Assembly (NCBI GenBank): GCA_013397865.1 | Contig: VZTI01001770.1 | Coordinates: 708,728-772,727, forward strand | Direction: 5' to 3' | Source: Struthidea cinerea | Lineage: Eukaryota; Chordata; Aves; Passeriformes; Corcoracidae | Length of the DNA stretch: 64,000 nucleotides | Part shown: in pieces, positions 13,347-22,706 of the stretch | Numbering within the stretch: position 1 is the stretch's first letter | How the letters are laid out: each line of letters opens with the position of its first letter | Position numbers and translations under genes: made by a program | The notes under the pieces: model-generated | Databases searched by the model: none | Told to the model about the DNA's origin: nothing | Seen by the model: only the letters and a program-made list of their open reading frames with translations

Positions 13347-16300
13347 GAGAGGAACAACTCGGGAACTAAACTTGTCACACCACAGGCTCTTTTACAAATA
13401 GCCCTGAAGTACTTTAAAAAGTACTCCTTACCTACAGGAAGGGGGTAAAGTTGGGATGGTACAATATTTTACAAAAAGCTCTCCAAAACATTTCCATGGC
13501 TAAGGAACTTCTATAGCTGTATTTTAGGCTATGCAGACATACTAGCAAATGGGTTGAACCCATAAGAGCAGATCCAAACTTGGTTTAGAGGCCCCAAAAT
13601 CCCAGTCCATGCACTTCTGAGGCTCCCTGGAGTCTGGCCCTGAAGGCTGAGTGCTCATTAGTGGTTGTGGCACATTAGTGGCACCCCCGGGGTGCATTTC
13701 AGGTTGTTTCAGCTGGACTGGATGTGGCTGCACGTTCCAGGACCGCTCGGGGAGGGGAATCAAAGTGCAGTAAGTGGAGCTCATTAGGAGCTGCAGTGCA
13801 GAGGGGCTCTGGTGCCCCAGCCAAAATGCCAGGGAAGAGCTCTTGCCAGAGGCACAGCCAGGCTCTGCCAAGGGCAGCCGAGTGCACCTGCACTCACACA
13901 CCTTTAATGCCCTTTATATGCCAATTGCATGTCCCTGACACGTGTAAATATATATAATATAAAGTGATTTCTCTGCGGAAAACAGGACATCACAAACTGC
14001 TCCCCCCGTCCCTCCCTCCTTAACAGGACAACAACGAAAAGGACTCTGCAGATGCAAAATTTAGCCTGATTTGACTTCTTCACACTTAATTAACTTGAGT
14101 TAAAAGCATATCTGGAGTATGGTAAGTTACTTTAAAAAGTACTAGAAAACTTAACAAATGAAAAAATCCCTCACCCCTACCAGTGTAAAGACACCTAAAA
14201 TGATTTTGTGGGGGGGAAAAGTAACCACAGCACAGAAAACAAATTCATTTTTTTCCTCCTTCCACAGAGGAGGAAAAAAGCAAGCAATGTCCACCAAGTC
14301 TGGGCAGAACTCTGGAGAAATGTCTTTCTCCCACATAAGCAAGCACCGATCTCTTGTATTGCAATCTGTCTCCCTGCTGTACTTGACATTGCAGCAGCAC
14401 AAATGGTTACAGACAGACTGGAGAAATATCAAAAGCTAATCTAGCTGAGGAGCAAAAAACTTTGCTTACTTTATTGCTTGTATTGCCAGCATGATAGGAA
14501 TTAAGAAAAATAAGTTCTTTTCCCTTCTCAAGTTTACCGGTTATTTGGTACCTTTTTTGGGCCTTTTTTTTTCATTCAAGTGTCATTAACATTCTAGGAA
14601 AAGCCAGTACTTTCTTACAGACCAGGTTTGACAAAATTGAATTAATTGGGTGATTTTCTTTTGACTTCAATAAGAGCAGACTCAAATCACAGAGAGACTA
14701 ATAACAAAGTAAAATACAACTCAGTCCTGTATGCAGGCACAGAGTGCAGCTATTTATGGTTTTTATCAGGCAAAAAGTGCCTGGGAACATTAGTTTAACT
14801 CAGTAATTTGCTTCAAATTATTTCTTACTCTGTTTTTAGCTCTTCCTCATTACAGTGATACCCTCACAGTGGCAGGGCTGAACATCCAAGTGGCTTCTTG
14901 AAAGTATGACCAGGTGCCACGTATGGGAATCTCCCTTAGGGCCCAAATTTAGGAGTGACAGTGAAGTGGGAACTGATTGGGGAGGGGATAAGTTAAGGTC
15001 ATAAACTCAGAATTTAAAGCACAGTTCAAGTGTTTACATTGAAGCACAACATTTTCCACATCAGAGATCTTCCTCCAGAATAATCTCCCTCATCCTTGCT
15101 TCAGTTTGGGGGGTTCCTGGCACCACTGCTCATAAAGAGTATCTTAAGGATGTCCCAGGAAATGCTTGCTACCCCCACTCCTAACATCAATAGTTATAAA
15201 AATGTGTATCAGCACAGCACTGGAGTGAAATCCACCAGGACCAGTGTCATTTATGTGCATTTTTTCCAAGCACAGGAGCCACAGGAGTGTGTTTGGTCTG
15301 TCATCCCCCCACTATTCCATGTTTAAAAAGGGAGTGGACATTTGTGTTAAAACAGAAGGCCCCTCACACTGCAGCATGATGTCAGTAATTCAGCTCCTCA
15401 GAGCATGTTATTGTTTGAAACAGAGGTCTCCACACTTTCACATTGGTTATAAAATACTTAGTGCTGCTGGACTGGAAGGAAAATGTCATACATCTGCAAA
15501 CAATTAGAAGGAGCTGGACTTCATATTTGATTTACTAAACAATAAAACAAGCTTAAGTGTGACTATATCTGTAAGTTACACTCCCTAGGAGCCTCGAGCA
15601 GTTATCATAGCAAAGTCTTTTAACTATAATTAAATAAATCCGCAGCGGGACCATTGCTGATCAAGATTATCTTTTATAAGATATTTTCGGCACTGAAAAG
15701 CATGAAGATCATGAAGCTGAATGCATGCTTTAAGTGCTCCAAAAGTCTTTTAACCTTTCTTTCAAGCACACTGTCCACTACGCTTTTTCCAGCTGGAATG
15801 CATTCAGTGCATTCAATACATTTCAGCTTTTAAACACTAATATTTCCATGCTTTCTGCATCTAGATTGAAATTTTGGCATGAGGAAATGACTAGCTTGAT
15901 TCAGTCAAGCCCAAGATTTTACCATGGGTTGTGTGCCTGCTGGTTAAAAGTTCTGGTACTGTAACAACACTTTGTTGTTGTTATAAATTAACCAAAGATT
16001 TGTGACTTGAATAGAAATATTTAGTTGCAAGTTCCAGGAAGCCAGAGCATGGAGTAAAGTAGTAGTGGTGTATCACCACCAATTTCTCCTCAACACAACA
16101 GAAAGCTCAATCAGTTGTCAGTCTCTAACTTAACCCTCAGCCTTTATTTGGAGGACAGACTATGGGTACTAAATGCTGTCAAACTTCCCTACTGTATCCC
16201 AAATTTATACACCTAAAGCCAGCGTAGCAGAAGGTATGGGTATGTTTTGAAATTTTCTAGCATGACTTGCATTTTTTATCAAATAAAAATGCTGTTATTA

Positions 16301-17769
16301 TATGCTAAAGTTGGAGCAGTTTATTGCAGGTCAACAGTGAAGAGTAGTGCCAGCAGCAGCACCTGAAGGAGGGAGTGCCAGGCCAAACCCAGCAGCTCTG
16401 CTCCTGGTTCTGCTGCTTTACCAAGTTAAACTAAAGAAAAAACCAATTTGCCATCCTTAGCATTGATTTTCCCTTGATGACCCCCACAGAATACCCAGGG
16501 TTAAGGGGATCTGACCTCCTGTGGTAGGTTCTGTACTTGACATTCTTCAATCAGAGTGACAGAAATGGTGGACATGAGCAGATAAGCCCGAAATGCAACT
16601 CTGAGGCTTTGCCTACAAAAATAACTCCTCCAGCCTCCACGATGATTGCTGTGCTCCACAATGACAGGGAATTTACTTACTAGTGATAAATAATGTTCTG
16701 CGTACACGAATACCAGGGAGAAGGAAACTACCACTGTGTATTGCAGCCTGCCCTGATTATAGTCCCTCAAGTACTATTTTATGTGATTATACTGTTACAG
16801 GCCACAAAGTGGAAAAGATGAACCACGGGGTCAAGTTTTGCCCTCTCTTTGCACGGGTGTCCCTCTAACGTGCTTGACAAGCAAGTTTGCGAGCAAGGAG
16901 TAGAATATATTTCTATGAAAGAAAACAAAACAATGGCCGAAACATTTGTTACTTCAGCAAGTAGAAGAGTAAACTATTTACATAAAATAATAAATGAAAC
17001 AGTCTTAGTTTACAGTAGTGCTTCTGAGGCTGGTTCCTGAATGCATACAATTAACATTGCTAATGCCCTGAGAATTTTTGGCACTGTGTGTGGTGCATGT
17101 ACACTCAGATGAAAGCTCTTCATTGCCATAGTTTTAAAGAGTGGCCAGGCTAGGACTGGCAGTAAACTGGCAGGGTCTGCCTAGAGCTACTTCCATGGAG
17201 ATCAGAAGAGCACAAGCTGTTCAGAAGTTGGGTTCCTAGTGCTGGAGGAATATTCCTTATCCATGATAAAAACACAGGACCCTTCTGCATTGCAGCCTGC
17301 TCTAAGCAAAATTCATACTGTGGTTATTTTTTTGTTCATTCAGCATTCACTTACTGAAAAATACAGAGTTCTGCGAATCTTTCCAAGTTGTTTATGCCTT
17401 GCTGCATTGCCCACTCTTTTCAGAGCACTTCCTTTCCTAGACATACTTAGTACAACACAAAATGCTTCACTAGAGTTGCTGTAAGGGTTTTTTTTTTTTT
17501 TTTTTAGGAGCAACAGACAACAGAATTAATTTGACTTGTTAGCCCAAAATAGATAGAACAGACTGTAAGGCTGCAACGAACTGCACATTCTGATACCCTG
17601 AACAACAACAATAACATTTATGTATTTTATTTATGTATCTTTAAAGGCATTAATGGAGCAACAGTCCCTTCTGATCAATGCAAGGGCTACAGGCTGTCAT
17701 TTCCCTGGCTCTGTTGTCACCCACGCCCCGACTGCAGCGGAAGCAGAACTGAGGCAGGCACTGGCTTAC

Positions 17770-18030
17770 CTTGGCACACGTTGTGGTCACTTTGCTCATA
17801 CCCAGTTGCACACTGGATTTGGTGGGTTGGGTTGGGAGGGGCACGCTGAGGGTCGGCCGGGGTCCGGCGAATGACGCTGTTTCGACCACTTGTGGATTCA
17901 GCTGCTGCTTCTTCTCTCTCATTTACAATAATTTGCGCTGTTCTGGGTAGACAGAGGTATCCTCCATAGTGGTTAACACATTTCATCCCACCTTTACATG
18001 CATCTGGGACTATTTCACATTCATCAATAT
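17770..18030 (-). CDS. EFEMP1: EFEMP1, third coding exon: atypical first cbEGF domain and linker
   Basis: The 261-nt exon is flanked by an acceptor CTAACCACAG and a donor GTAAGC and is phase 1 to phase 1. It starts DIDECEIVPDACKGGMKC, a calcium-binding EGF start with D, I, D, E ligands, then runs through NHYGGYLCLPRTAQIIVN, a short Glu/Ala/Ser linker, RRTPADPQR, and ends with IQCATGYEQSDHNVC. This is the split, atypical first EGF repeat that defines EFEMP1. The linker between IIVN and RNSVIRR is only 12 residues. From memory of human fibulin-3 the equivalent stretch is about 50 residues and rich in Ala, Gly and Thr, so the bird protein appears markedly shorter here. No frameshift or stop is seen. 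The next exon, starting with the second cbEGF, is not found to the left within the window. Confidence 0.95.
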
Positions 18031-18208
18031 CTGTGGTTAGCAACAACACAAGTCATGCTTTTAACAGTCGAACCTTCTGCAACAGCCATTAACACAAAGA
18101 ACACGACGAGACATGCACGCACACCTCCATGTCCACAACAGGGGTGTGCAGTGAGAATACTTAAAGAATACCAGTGGCAAGTCTGTCTTTGAAAATTATT
18201 TACTGTAC
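18031..18208 (-). other. EFEMP1: EFEMP1 intron between second and third coding exons
   Basis: A 178-bp intron running from GTACAG to CTAACCACAG on the minus strand. No internal feature was seen. Confidence 0.9.
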
Positions 18209-18257
18209 CTTTGCACCGTTGCCTAACAGGATCCCATTCATAGCCATCTGTGCATTG
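18209..18257 (-). CDS. EFEMP1: EFEMP1, second coding exon (49 nt)
   Basis: This short exon encodes QCTDGYEWDPVRQRCK plus the first base of the next codon, the conserved segment just before the first EGF domain in fibulin-3 and fibulin-4. The acceptor CTCCACAG is preceded on the minus strand by a run of 15 T (18266-18280). The donor is G|GTACAG. It enters in phase 0 from the signal-peptide exon and leaves in phase 1, matching the following exon. Exons this small are missed by ORF scans; it was found from the protein motif and the splice sites. The intron upstream is about 2.9 kb and the one downstream is 178 bp. Confidence 0.94.
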
Positions 18258-18430
18258 CTGTGGAGAAAAAAAAAAAAAAATTCGGTTACTTGGGATTCTT
18301 TGTTTTGGAAAAACAGTTGAGTATATTCAGTGAACTCAAAGTGTGACACAAAGGGAAATGCAATGCTTGCCTACCTTGGTAGGCTAGAAAAATGGCGACT
18401 GGTACAGCACTGCTGTGCAGGAACAGCAAA

Positions 18431-18476
18431 ACCTGTGAGTCCCTTCTCACTCGGAATGATCTATGACTCTATGATA
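18431..18476 (+). repeat. CR1 3' tail fragment
   Basis: GTGAGTCCCTTCTCACTCGG then AATGATCTATGACTCTATGAT matches the last bases of a CR1 element, sense plus. Upstream sequence is not clearly CR1. Confidence 0.6.
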
Positions 18477-20436
18477 CACAGAGAGAGCCTCTGTCTTGGG
18501 AAGTTCCCAAGATGTTTGTTGTGAGCAGGCTGGGGAACAAAGTGAGAAAAGCATTGTTTTTTCCTTGCGTTGTCCCTGTGTTATACCCTCTGTCCTTGGC
18601 TGAATCCTTGACCAAACTGACCAGAATGAAAATCTTCTTATGAAAAAGCAGCAAGTTTTTCTGAGGTTGGATCTCATTCCCTGCCTGCCAACAGGTGAAC
18701 CTCTTTCATTCCCAGACCCTGTTTGCCAGAGGGACTAAGAGGACTCTGTGCCCCTGGACTTCATCCTCTCTTCCATTAGCACTCTAGCAATGGGGAAGGA
18801 TCCCACGACAGCTGGAAATTCATTCACATGCTTTTTAATCACATGACTCCATGAACTGCAGTCTAGGAAGGACAATTTATATTGTGAGACACACAATAAA
18901 CGGTCAGAGTTTATAACAGCAGGACTACTTATTTATACAAGACTTTGCAAAATTCAAACAAGGCTATACTCAGCAACTATTCATATCAATGCACACCGGC
19001 GAGTTCAGGAAAGGTTTTAAATATTCTGCTCTGCATCTTCGTTATTCCTCTGCCCAAAACCGTGACATTGTCCAGAGGGCAGTCATTTTAATCACAGGTC
19101 GCAGTTACAGAGTCTGCTTTGCAAAGTATCATGGTGCTGCCAACTGCAGCAGAAACATTTAAAATATTAAAATATCATTGAATCAACCAGGTTGTGCTGT
19201 GTAGGTGCATCCTGGGCTGCTCGGGGTATTACTTTAATGGCCCCATACAAAAAAAGAATGGAGTTGGCTAATGTAATTAGTCACAGTCAAGCAAGCTAAA
19301 TCTTGTTGCAACTCCTTTGCTGCTGAGGGACTTACATGTGACAAACTTGACCTTCTGATGCCAAGAGCCGCTTGTTGCAGGTCCTATCCTCAAGTTATTT
19401 TGAGGGACCTGTTACTGACGGACACTGACTCAGCAGGAGGATTGAAAATATTTTCTTCTCTTGCAGGTGACACCAGTGATTTGCCAAACGTGGCTGCAAA
19501 CTGTAACTTGGAAGGGTTTTTATCCCCAAGGGGTAAGTGGACACTCTCTAAAGGATTGACTACATGCTGAGTTGACAACACCAAAGTTACTGTAGCTATG
19601 AAAAGGCAAACCCAAAGGAAAACAGCTAATTCATGCATTTACTGAATCACCCAGTTCCTGTTAATGCACAACAGAAGTACTGTCTGTTTAACTGCAAGGA
19701 GCCAAGTCCATCTATTACTGCAGCCAAAGGCTTTTACAATAGCAAAGGATTTGGCCCTCCATGGATACAATGTGTGCATGAGAAACAGTAGCATCCCAAG
19801 ACCAAAATCTCCCAAAGCTGGGGTTTTTTGGTTTCATTTTACATGATTGGAGTTTAATGATCAGTGAAGTACCTAAATGCTAAGACCTCTGTGAAAATGG
19901 AGCATTGGTACCCAAGCCGTGTAGACTTGCTAGAAATGTTTGATTGGTATAATCAGAATTATGTGAAATGCTACATAACTAAAACCCCCCTCATATAATA
20001 ACTGTGGGAAAGGAGGAGGGTGGGATCACTGTTTAGTCCAGATTTTCAAAAGGTACTTACATCTTCAGTTTTCACTTCTATACAGGGACTTAGAAAAGAA
20101 AGTAAATCACAGAAGCCTCTAAATAAAAGTACTCCCAGCCTTCAAAACCCTAATGCTTCTAAAGCCCACTGTTAAAGTATTTTATGACTGACTTCCTGAT
20201 GCTCACTTGAGGCTTCTTTAAGCCCTGACTTCTACAAGAAGGTCCAACTCTGCAATATTTACTTGCTTGAGCCATCCCACTGACTTCAGTGGGATTACTT
20301 GTATAAGACACAATCCTGGGCTTTGGCTGTGGTTCTCTAACTTTTTGCATGTGTGCAGAATTTTCTGCTTGTGTGGCATTGGGCTGATGTCTGTGCACAT
20401 ATCCAGAGGTCCACCCATATGAAGCAAGTTGCAGGG

Positions 20437-20640
20437 ATTACAACTGTAATCAGATGTGAAAATGCGGGTTTTTCCCCAGCCCAAGCCGGGGTAATTGCCA
20501 CTCCTTCCTTCCATGACATGCATTATGCAAGCCAAGCACTGAACACAAGCAGATTGAAAAGAAAAAGCCTGACAAAAAGGCCTTTAAATCTCTTAGCCTG
20601 TCACTTGGTTGCAAGCAGGACCTATTTCCAGTATTCTTGT
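20437..20640 (+). repeat. Local duplicated element, copy A (EFEMP1 intron)
   Basis: From ATTACAACTGTAATCAGATG to CAGTATTCTTGT this 204-base block aligns in direct orientation with 22333-22564. Long exact runs are shared, such as CCTTCCATGACATGCATTAT and CACTGAACACAAGCAGATT. It does not resemble CR1 or any repeat I recognise. Since copy B is nested in a CR1, A is the more likely source, unless both come from an unnamed repeat family. Confidence 0.85.
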
Positions 20641-21167
20641 ACAATTTTATCAATCCAAGCAAAACCACTGCTCAAAACCAGCTCAGGAAAGAACAGTCCC
20701 ATGATCACTCCAGGATTCAGATGCTTCATTAAGAGCCCCAAATTTGGAAGTACTTATATTTGGTTAAAAACAGCTTGAAATATCCATAAGAAAACACAAA
20801 AGAACGTTTGACCTAATTATCTGTCAAACTCCATATATTTCAAATGAAGGTCCTAGGGACCCTGTCTTTATGAAAATGGATTAAAAAAATATTAAAAGCT
20901 CCCAATTTTGTTCAGTCCCTCAAACTGAGTACATAGATGAACTTTTACAAACAAGCAGTTGTAACCTATTTTGCTCAATCTTGTCAACTGGAACTTTTAA
21001 AAACGCTGTTTCAAGTGCAAGAACAGCTTATTTTATGGTTAACATTCGAACTCAGCGACCTCTGTAGCACATGCTATACACTGGCAAGAAATTCAGTTTT
21101 TCTTAAGGGTCATTTAGCAAAGAATCCCCACAAAGCAGTAATTATCTCCAAGTCTATTAAACCTTAC

Positions 21168-21248
21168 CGTGTACGTTATGGTTTCCTCAGTTTCCTGCGA
21201 ATGCACTGTAATAAGAATGAGCGCAGCCAAGAACATAGCTGTCAACAT
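21168..21248 (-). CDS. EFEMP1: EFEMP1 (fibulin-3), first coding exon: start codon and signal peptide
   Basis: Fibulin-3 is a secreted extracellular-matrix glycoprotein of basement membranes and elastic tissue. Read on the minus strand, this exon gives 27 codons starting MLTAMFLAALILITVHSQ and ending ETEETITYT. The hydrophobic core followed by HSQ is a typical signal peptide with cleavage near S/Q, and the acidic ETEETITYT is diagnostic of fibulin-3. The ATG is 21248-21246 with A at -3. Seven untranslated bases precede it after a pyrimidine-rich acceptor ending in AAG (21258-21256). The donor after the ACG codon is GTAAGG, in phase 0, which fits the next exon. Fibulin-4 (EFEMP2) is the closest alternative, but its N-terminus and linker are different. 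The call is also supported by the miR-217/216 cluster next to it. Confidence 0.95.
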
Positions 21249-21371
21249 CGTGAACCTTGAAAGAAAGGAAAAACAAATCAAGTAGGAATGTTTTTAGCGG
21301 TCTCCTTTGCTGGAAGCGGCTGCAGCACCCCTGGGACCGGGTCCTGCCCGGGGAGCCCACCCAGCCCCTAC

Positions 21372-21425
21372 CTGGGAGAGGCGGCCGGGCACTGCCCGCT
21401 CGCTCCCGCAAGGAGAGGGTGAGGC
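21372..21425 (-). other. EFEMP1: Probable noncoding first exon of EFEMP1 (5' UTR)
   Basis: On the minus strand a strong donor, CCCAG|GTAGGG, ends at 21372. It lies 116 bp upstream of the acceptor before the ATG exon. The segment is GC rich, has no ATG, and follows a TATA-like box by about 30 bases, which places the transcript start near 21425. The human gene also has noncoding first exons. The start position is an estimate from the TATA spacing; only the donor is read directly. A second possible donor at the edge of the N gap (21714) could belong to an alternative first exon. Confidence 0.6.
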
Positions 21426-21450
21426 TTGGCCGTGCTCCCCAGCCCAGGGA

Positions 21451-21456
21451 TTTTAT
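21451..21456 (-). promoter_or_regulatory. TATA-like box of EFEMP1
   Basis: The minus strand reads GGATAAAATCCC, with ATAAAA at these positions, about 84 bases upstream of the first-exon donor. It lies inside the CpG island. Spacing fits a core promoter for a short exon 1, but CpG-island promoters often have dispersed starts and TATA use is inferred. Confidence 0.4.
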
Positions 21457-21715
21457 CCAGCTGGGAAGGGGGGCGGAAATAACCAGTCAATGGAGTTTAA
21501 AACACCCCAGCGCTCACCGGGAGCAGCGCCGGACAAGGCGCGGGCAGCGGCACTGCCCGGCCAGCGCACGCTTTGGGGTGGAAAAGCAACTTTTCGGTTC
21601 AAGCAAGGCGTGGGGGACCCCCCCCACCTGCCGGGCTGTGCCCGGGACCCGCTCGGGCAGAGCCCTGCCCCGGGGGCGGCGGGCACGGAGCCGCCCGCGC
21701 TGCCCGCTCCTACCT

Positions 21716-22015
21716 NNNNNNNNNNNNNNNNNNNNNNNNNNNNNNNNNNNNNNNNNNNNNNNNNNNNNNNNNNNNNNNNNNNNNNNNNNNNNNNNNNNNN
21801 NNNNNNNNNNNNNNNNNNNNNNNNNNNNNNNNNNNNNNNNNNNNNNNNNNNNNNNNNNNNNNNNNNNNNNNNNNNNNNNNNNNNNNNNNNNNNNNNNNNN
21901 NNNNNNNNNNNNNNNNNNNNNNNNNNNNNNNNNNNNNNNNNNNNNNNNNNNNNNNNNNNNNNNNNNNNNNNNNNNNNNNNNNNNNNNNNNNNNNNNNNNN
22001 NNNNNNNNNNNNNNN
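21716..22015. other. Assembly gap (300 N)
   Basis: Exactly 300 Ns in the most GC-rich part of the CpG island, probably a placeholder or estimated-size gap. Reading frames that appear to cross it are artefacts. It may hide an alternative EFEMP1 first exon, since the minus strand reads AG|GTAGGAG at its left edge (21715-21708). Confidence 0.99.
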
Positions 22016-22262
22016 GCAGGTGCGGCCCCGCCGCCATGTTGGGGCCGTGAGGGCAGCCCCGGGCACGGCCCCGCCGCGGGGAGGGGGAGCGGGGCCTCGC
22101 CGGCTCTGCGCGGGAAGCGGTGAGGGGAGGGCGGCCGCAGCCCCGGGAGCCGCTCCCTCACCACCGGGGTGGGTGCCCCAGCGAGACGGCGGCTGTGTCC
22201 CGCTTGGGATCTTCGTGGAAGTGCAGCACGGCCATCGTTTCGGGGTCTGTCGTAAGTCATGC

Positions 22263-22332
22263 AATCATAGAATCGTTACGGTTGGGAAAAAAGACCTTTA
22301 AGATCATCAGGTCCATCACTACCATGTTCACA
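22263..22332 (-). repeat. CR1 LINE 3' end, tail-side piece
   Basis: AATCATAGAATCGTTACGG, then AAAGACCTTTAAGATCATCAGG and ACCATGTTCAC match the complement of a CR1 3' end. It is interrupted at about 22332 by copy B of the local element and continues at 22566. Confidence 0.85.
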
Positions 22333-22564
22333 ATTACAACCGTGGCCAGATATGGAAATGAGATTGGAAAACTGGTTTTCCAGGAAGGAAAATAAGGCTT
22401 TTCCTCAGTCGAAGCTGGTGTAATTGCCTGTCCTTCCATGACATGCATTATGCAAACCAAACACTGAACACAAGCAGATTTAAAAGAAAATAAACTTACA
22501 GAATGGCCTTTAGATCTCTTACCCTTGGCTTGGTTGCAAACAGAACCTATTTCCAATATTCTTG
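22333..22564 (+). repeat. Local duplicated element, copy B, nested in a CR1
   Basis: Homologous to copy A with scattered substitutions and an extra block of roughly 25-30 bases near its left end (around 22363-22395). CR1 sequence stops just before it and resumes just after it, so it looks inserted into the CR1. No clear target-site duplication or poly-A tail was seen. Confidence 0.85.
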
Positions 22565-22565
22565 C

Positions 22566-22706
22566 TCTCAAGTCCCACATCCACACATTTTTGAACACTT
22601 CTGTGGGTGGTGACTCCACCACTGCCTTGGGCAGCCTCTTTCAGTGCTTTGTAACCCTTTCCTTGATTTATTTATTTTTCTGTAATATCTAATCTAAACC
22701 TCCCCG
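22566..22706 (-). repeat. CR1 LINE 3' end, remainder after insertion
   Basis: CCCACATCCACACATTTTTG, GGTGACTCCACCACTGCC, TTGGGCAGCCTCTTTCAGTG and TAATATCTAATCTAAACC continue the CR1 begun at 22263. Together the pieces make one 5'-truncated element. Confidence 0.87.

Larger units (their letters stand above)
1..17769 (-). other. EFEMP1: Large EFEMP1 intron (left end outside window)
   Basis: After the third coding exon no further cbEGF exon (DIDEC or DINEC start with cysteine spacing and splice sites) is seen on the minus strand to the left edge. I recall that human EFEMP1 has a very long intron at this point, which is consistent. The stretch holds CR1 pieces at 1353-1596, 5045-5232, 6226-6322 and 13061-13346, a 70-bp tandem duplication at 11277-11416, and homopolymer runs such as 18 T at 17488-17505. 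I see no other gene in 1601-5044, 6323-11276, 11417-13060 or 13347-17769. Open frames there lack recognisable domains. Confidence 0.8.
18258..21167 (-). other. EFEMP1: EFEMP1 intron between first and second coding exons
   Basis: About 2.9 kb, GTAAGG to CTCCACAG on the minus strand. It holds a CR1 tail fragment (18431-18476) and copy A of a local dispersed repeat (20437-20640). Otherwise unique AT-rich sequence with no recognised gene. Confidence 0.88.
21290..22250. promoter_or_regulatory. CpG island at the EFEMP1 promoter, interrupted by an N gap
   Basis: Base composition changes sharply from AT-rich flanks to very GC-rich, CpG-dense sequence from about 21300 to 22230. It covers the inferred first exon and upstream region of EFEMP1. 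The side right of the gap is also rich in CCGCC and CGGCC words. A plus-strand GTAAGT at 22251 could be the donor of a divergent transcript, but there is no further support. Confidence 0.85.

Noticed and set aside
17488..17522. Run of 18 T followed by AG on the plus strand, resembling a splice acceptor
   Set aside because: Homopolymer followed by no recognisable coding sequence; the gene here is on the other strand.
1..17769. Further EFEMP1 cbEGF exons
   Set aside because: I scanned for minus-strand D-I-D-E-C starts and found none, so the remaining exons are taken to be outside the window. A spliced protein alignment would settle this.
19390..19638. 82-aa minus-strand frame with a hydrophobic N-terminus resembling a signal peptide, inside EFEMP1 intron 2
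   Set aside because: No known family, no supporting splice or conservation evidence, and correct EFEMP1 splicing skips it.
21257..22301. Several long open frames crossing the N block
   Set aside because: The frames are open only because Ns cannot make stop codons, and they lie in a CpG island.
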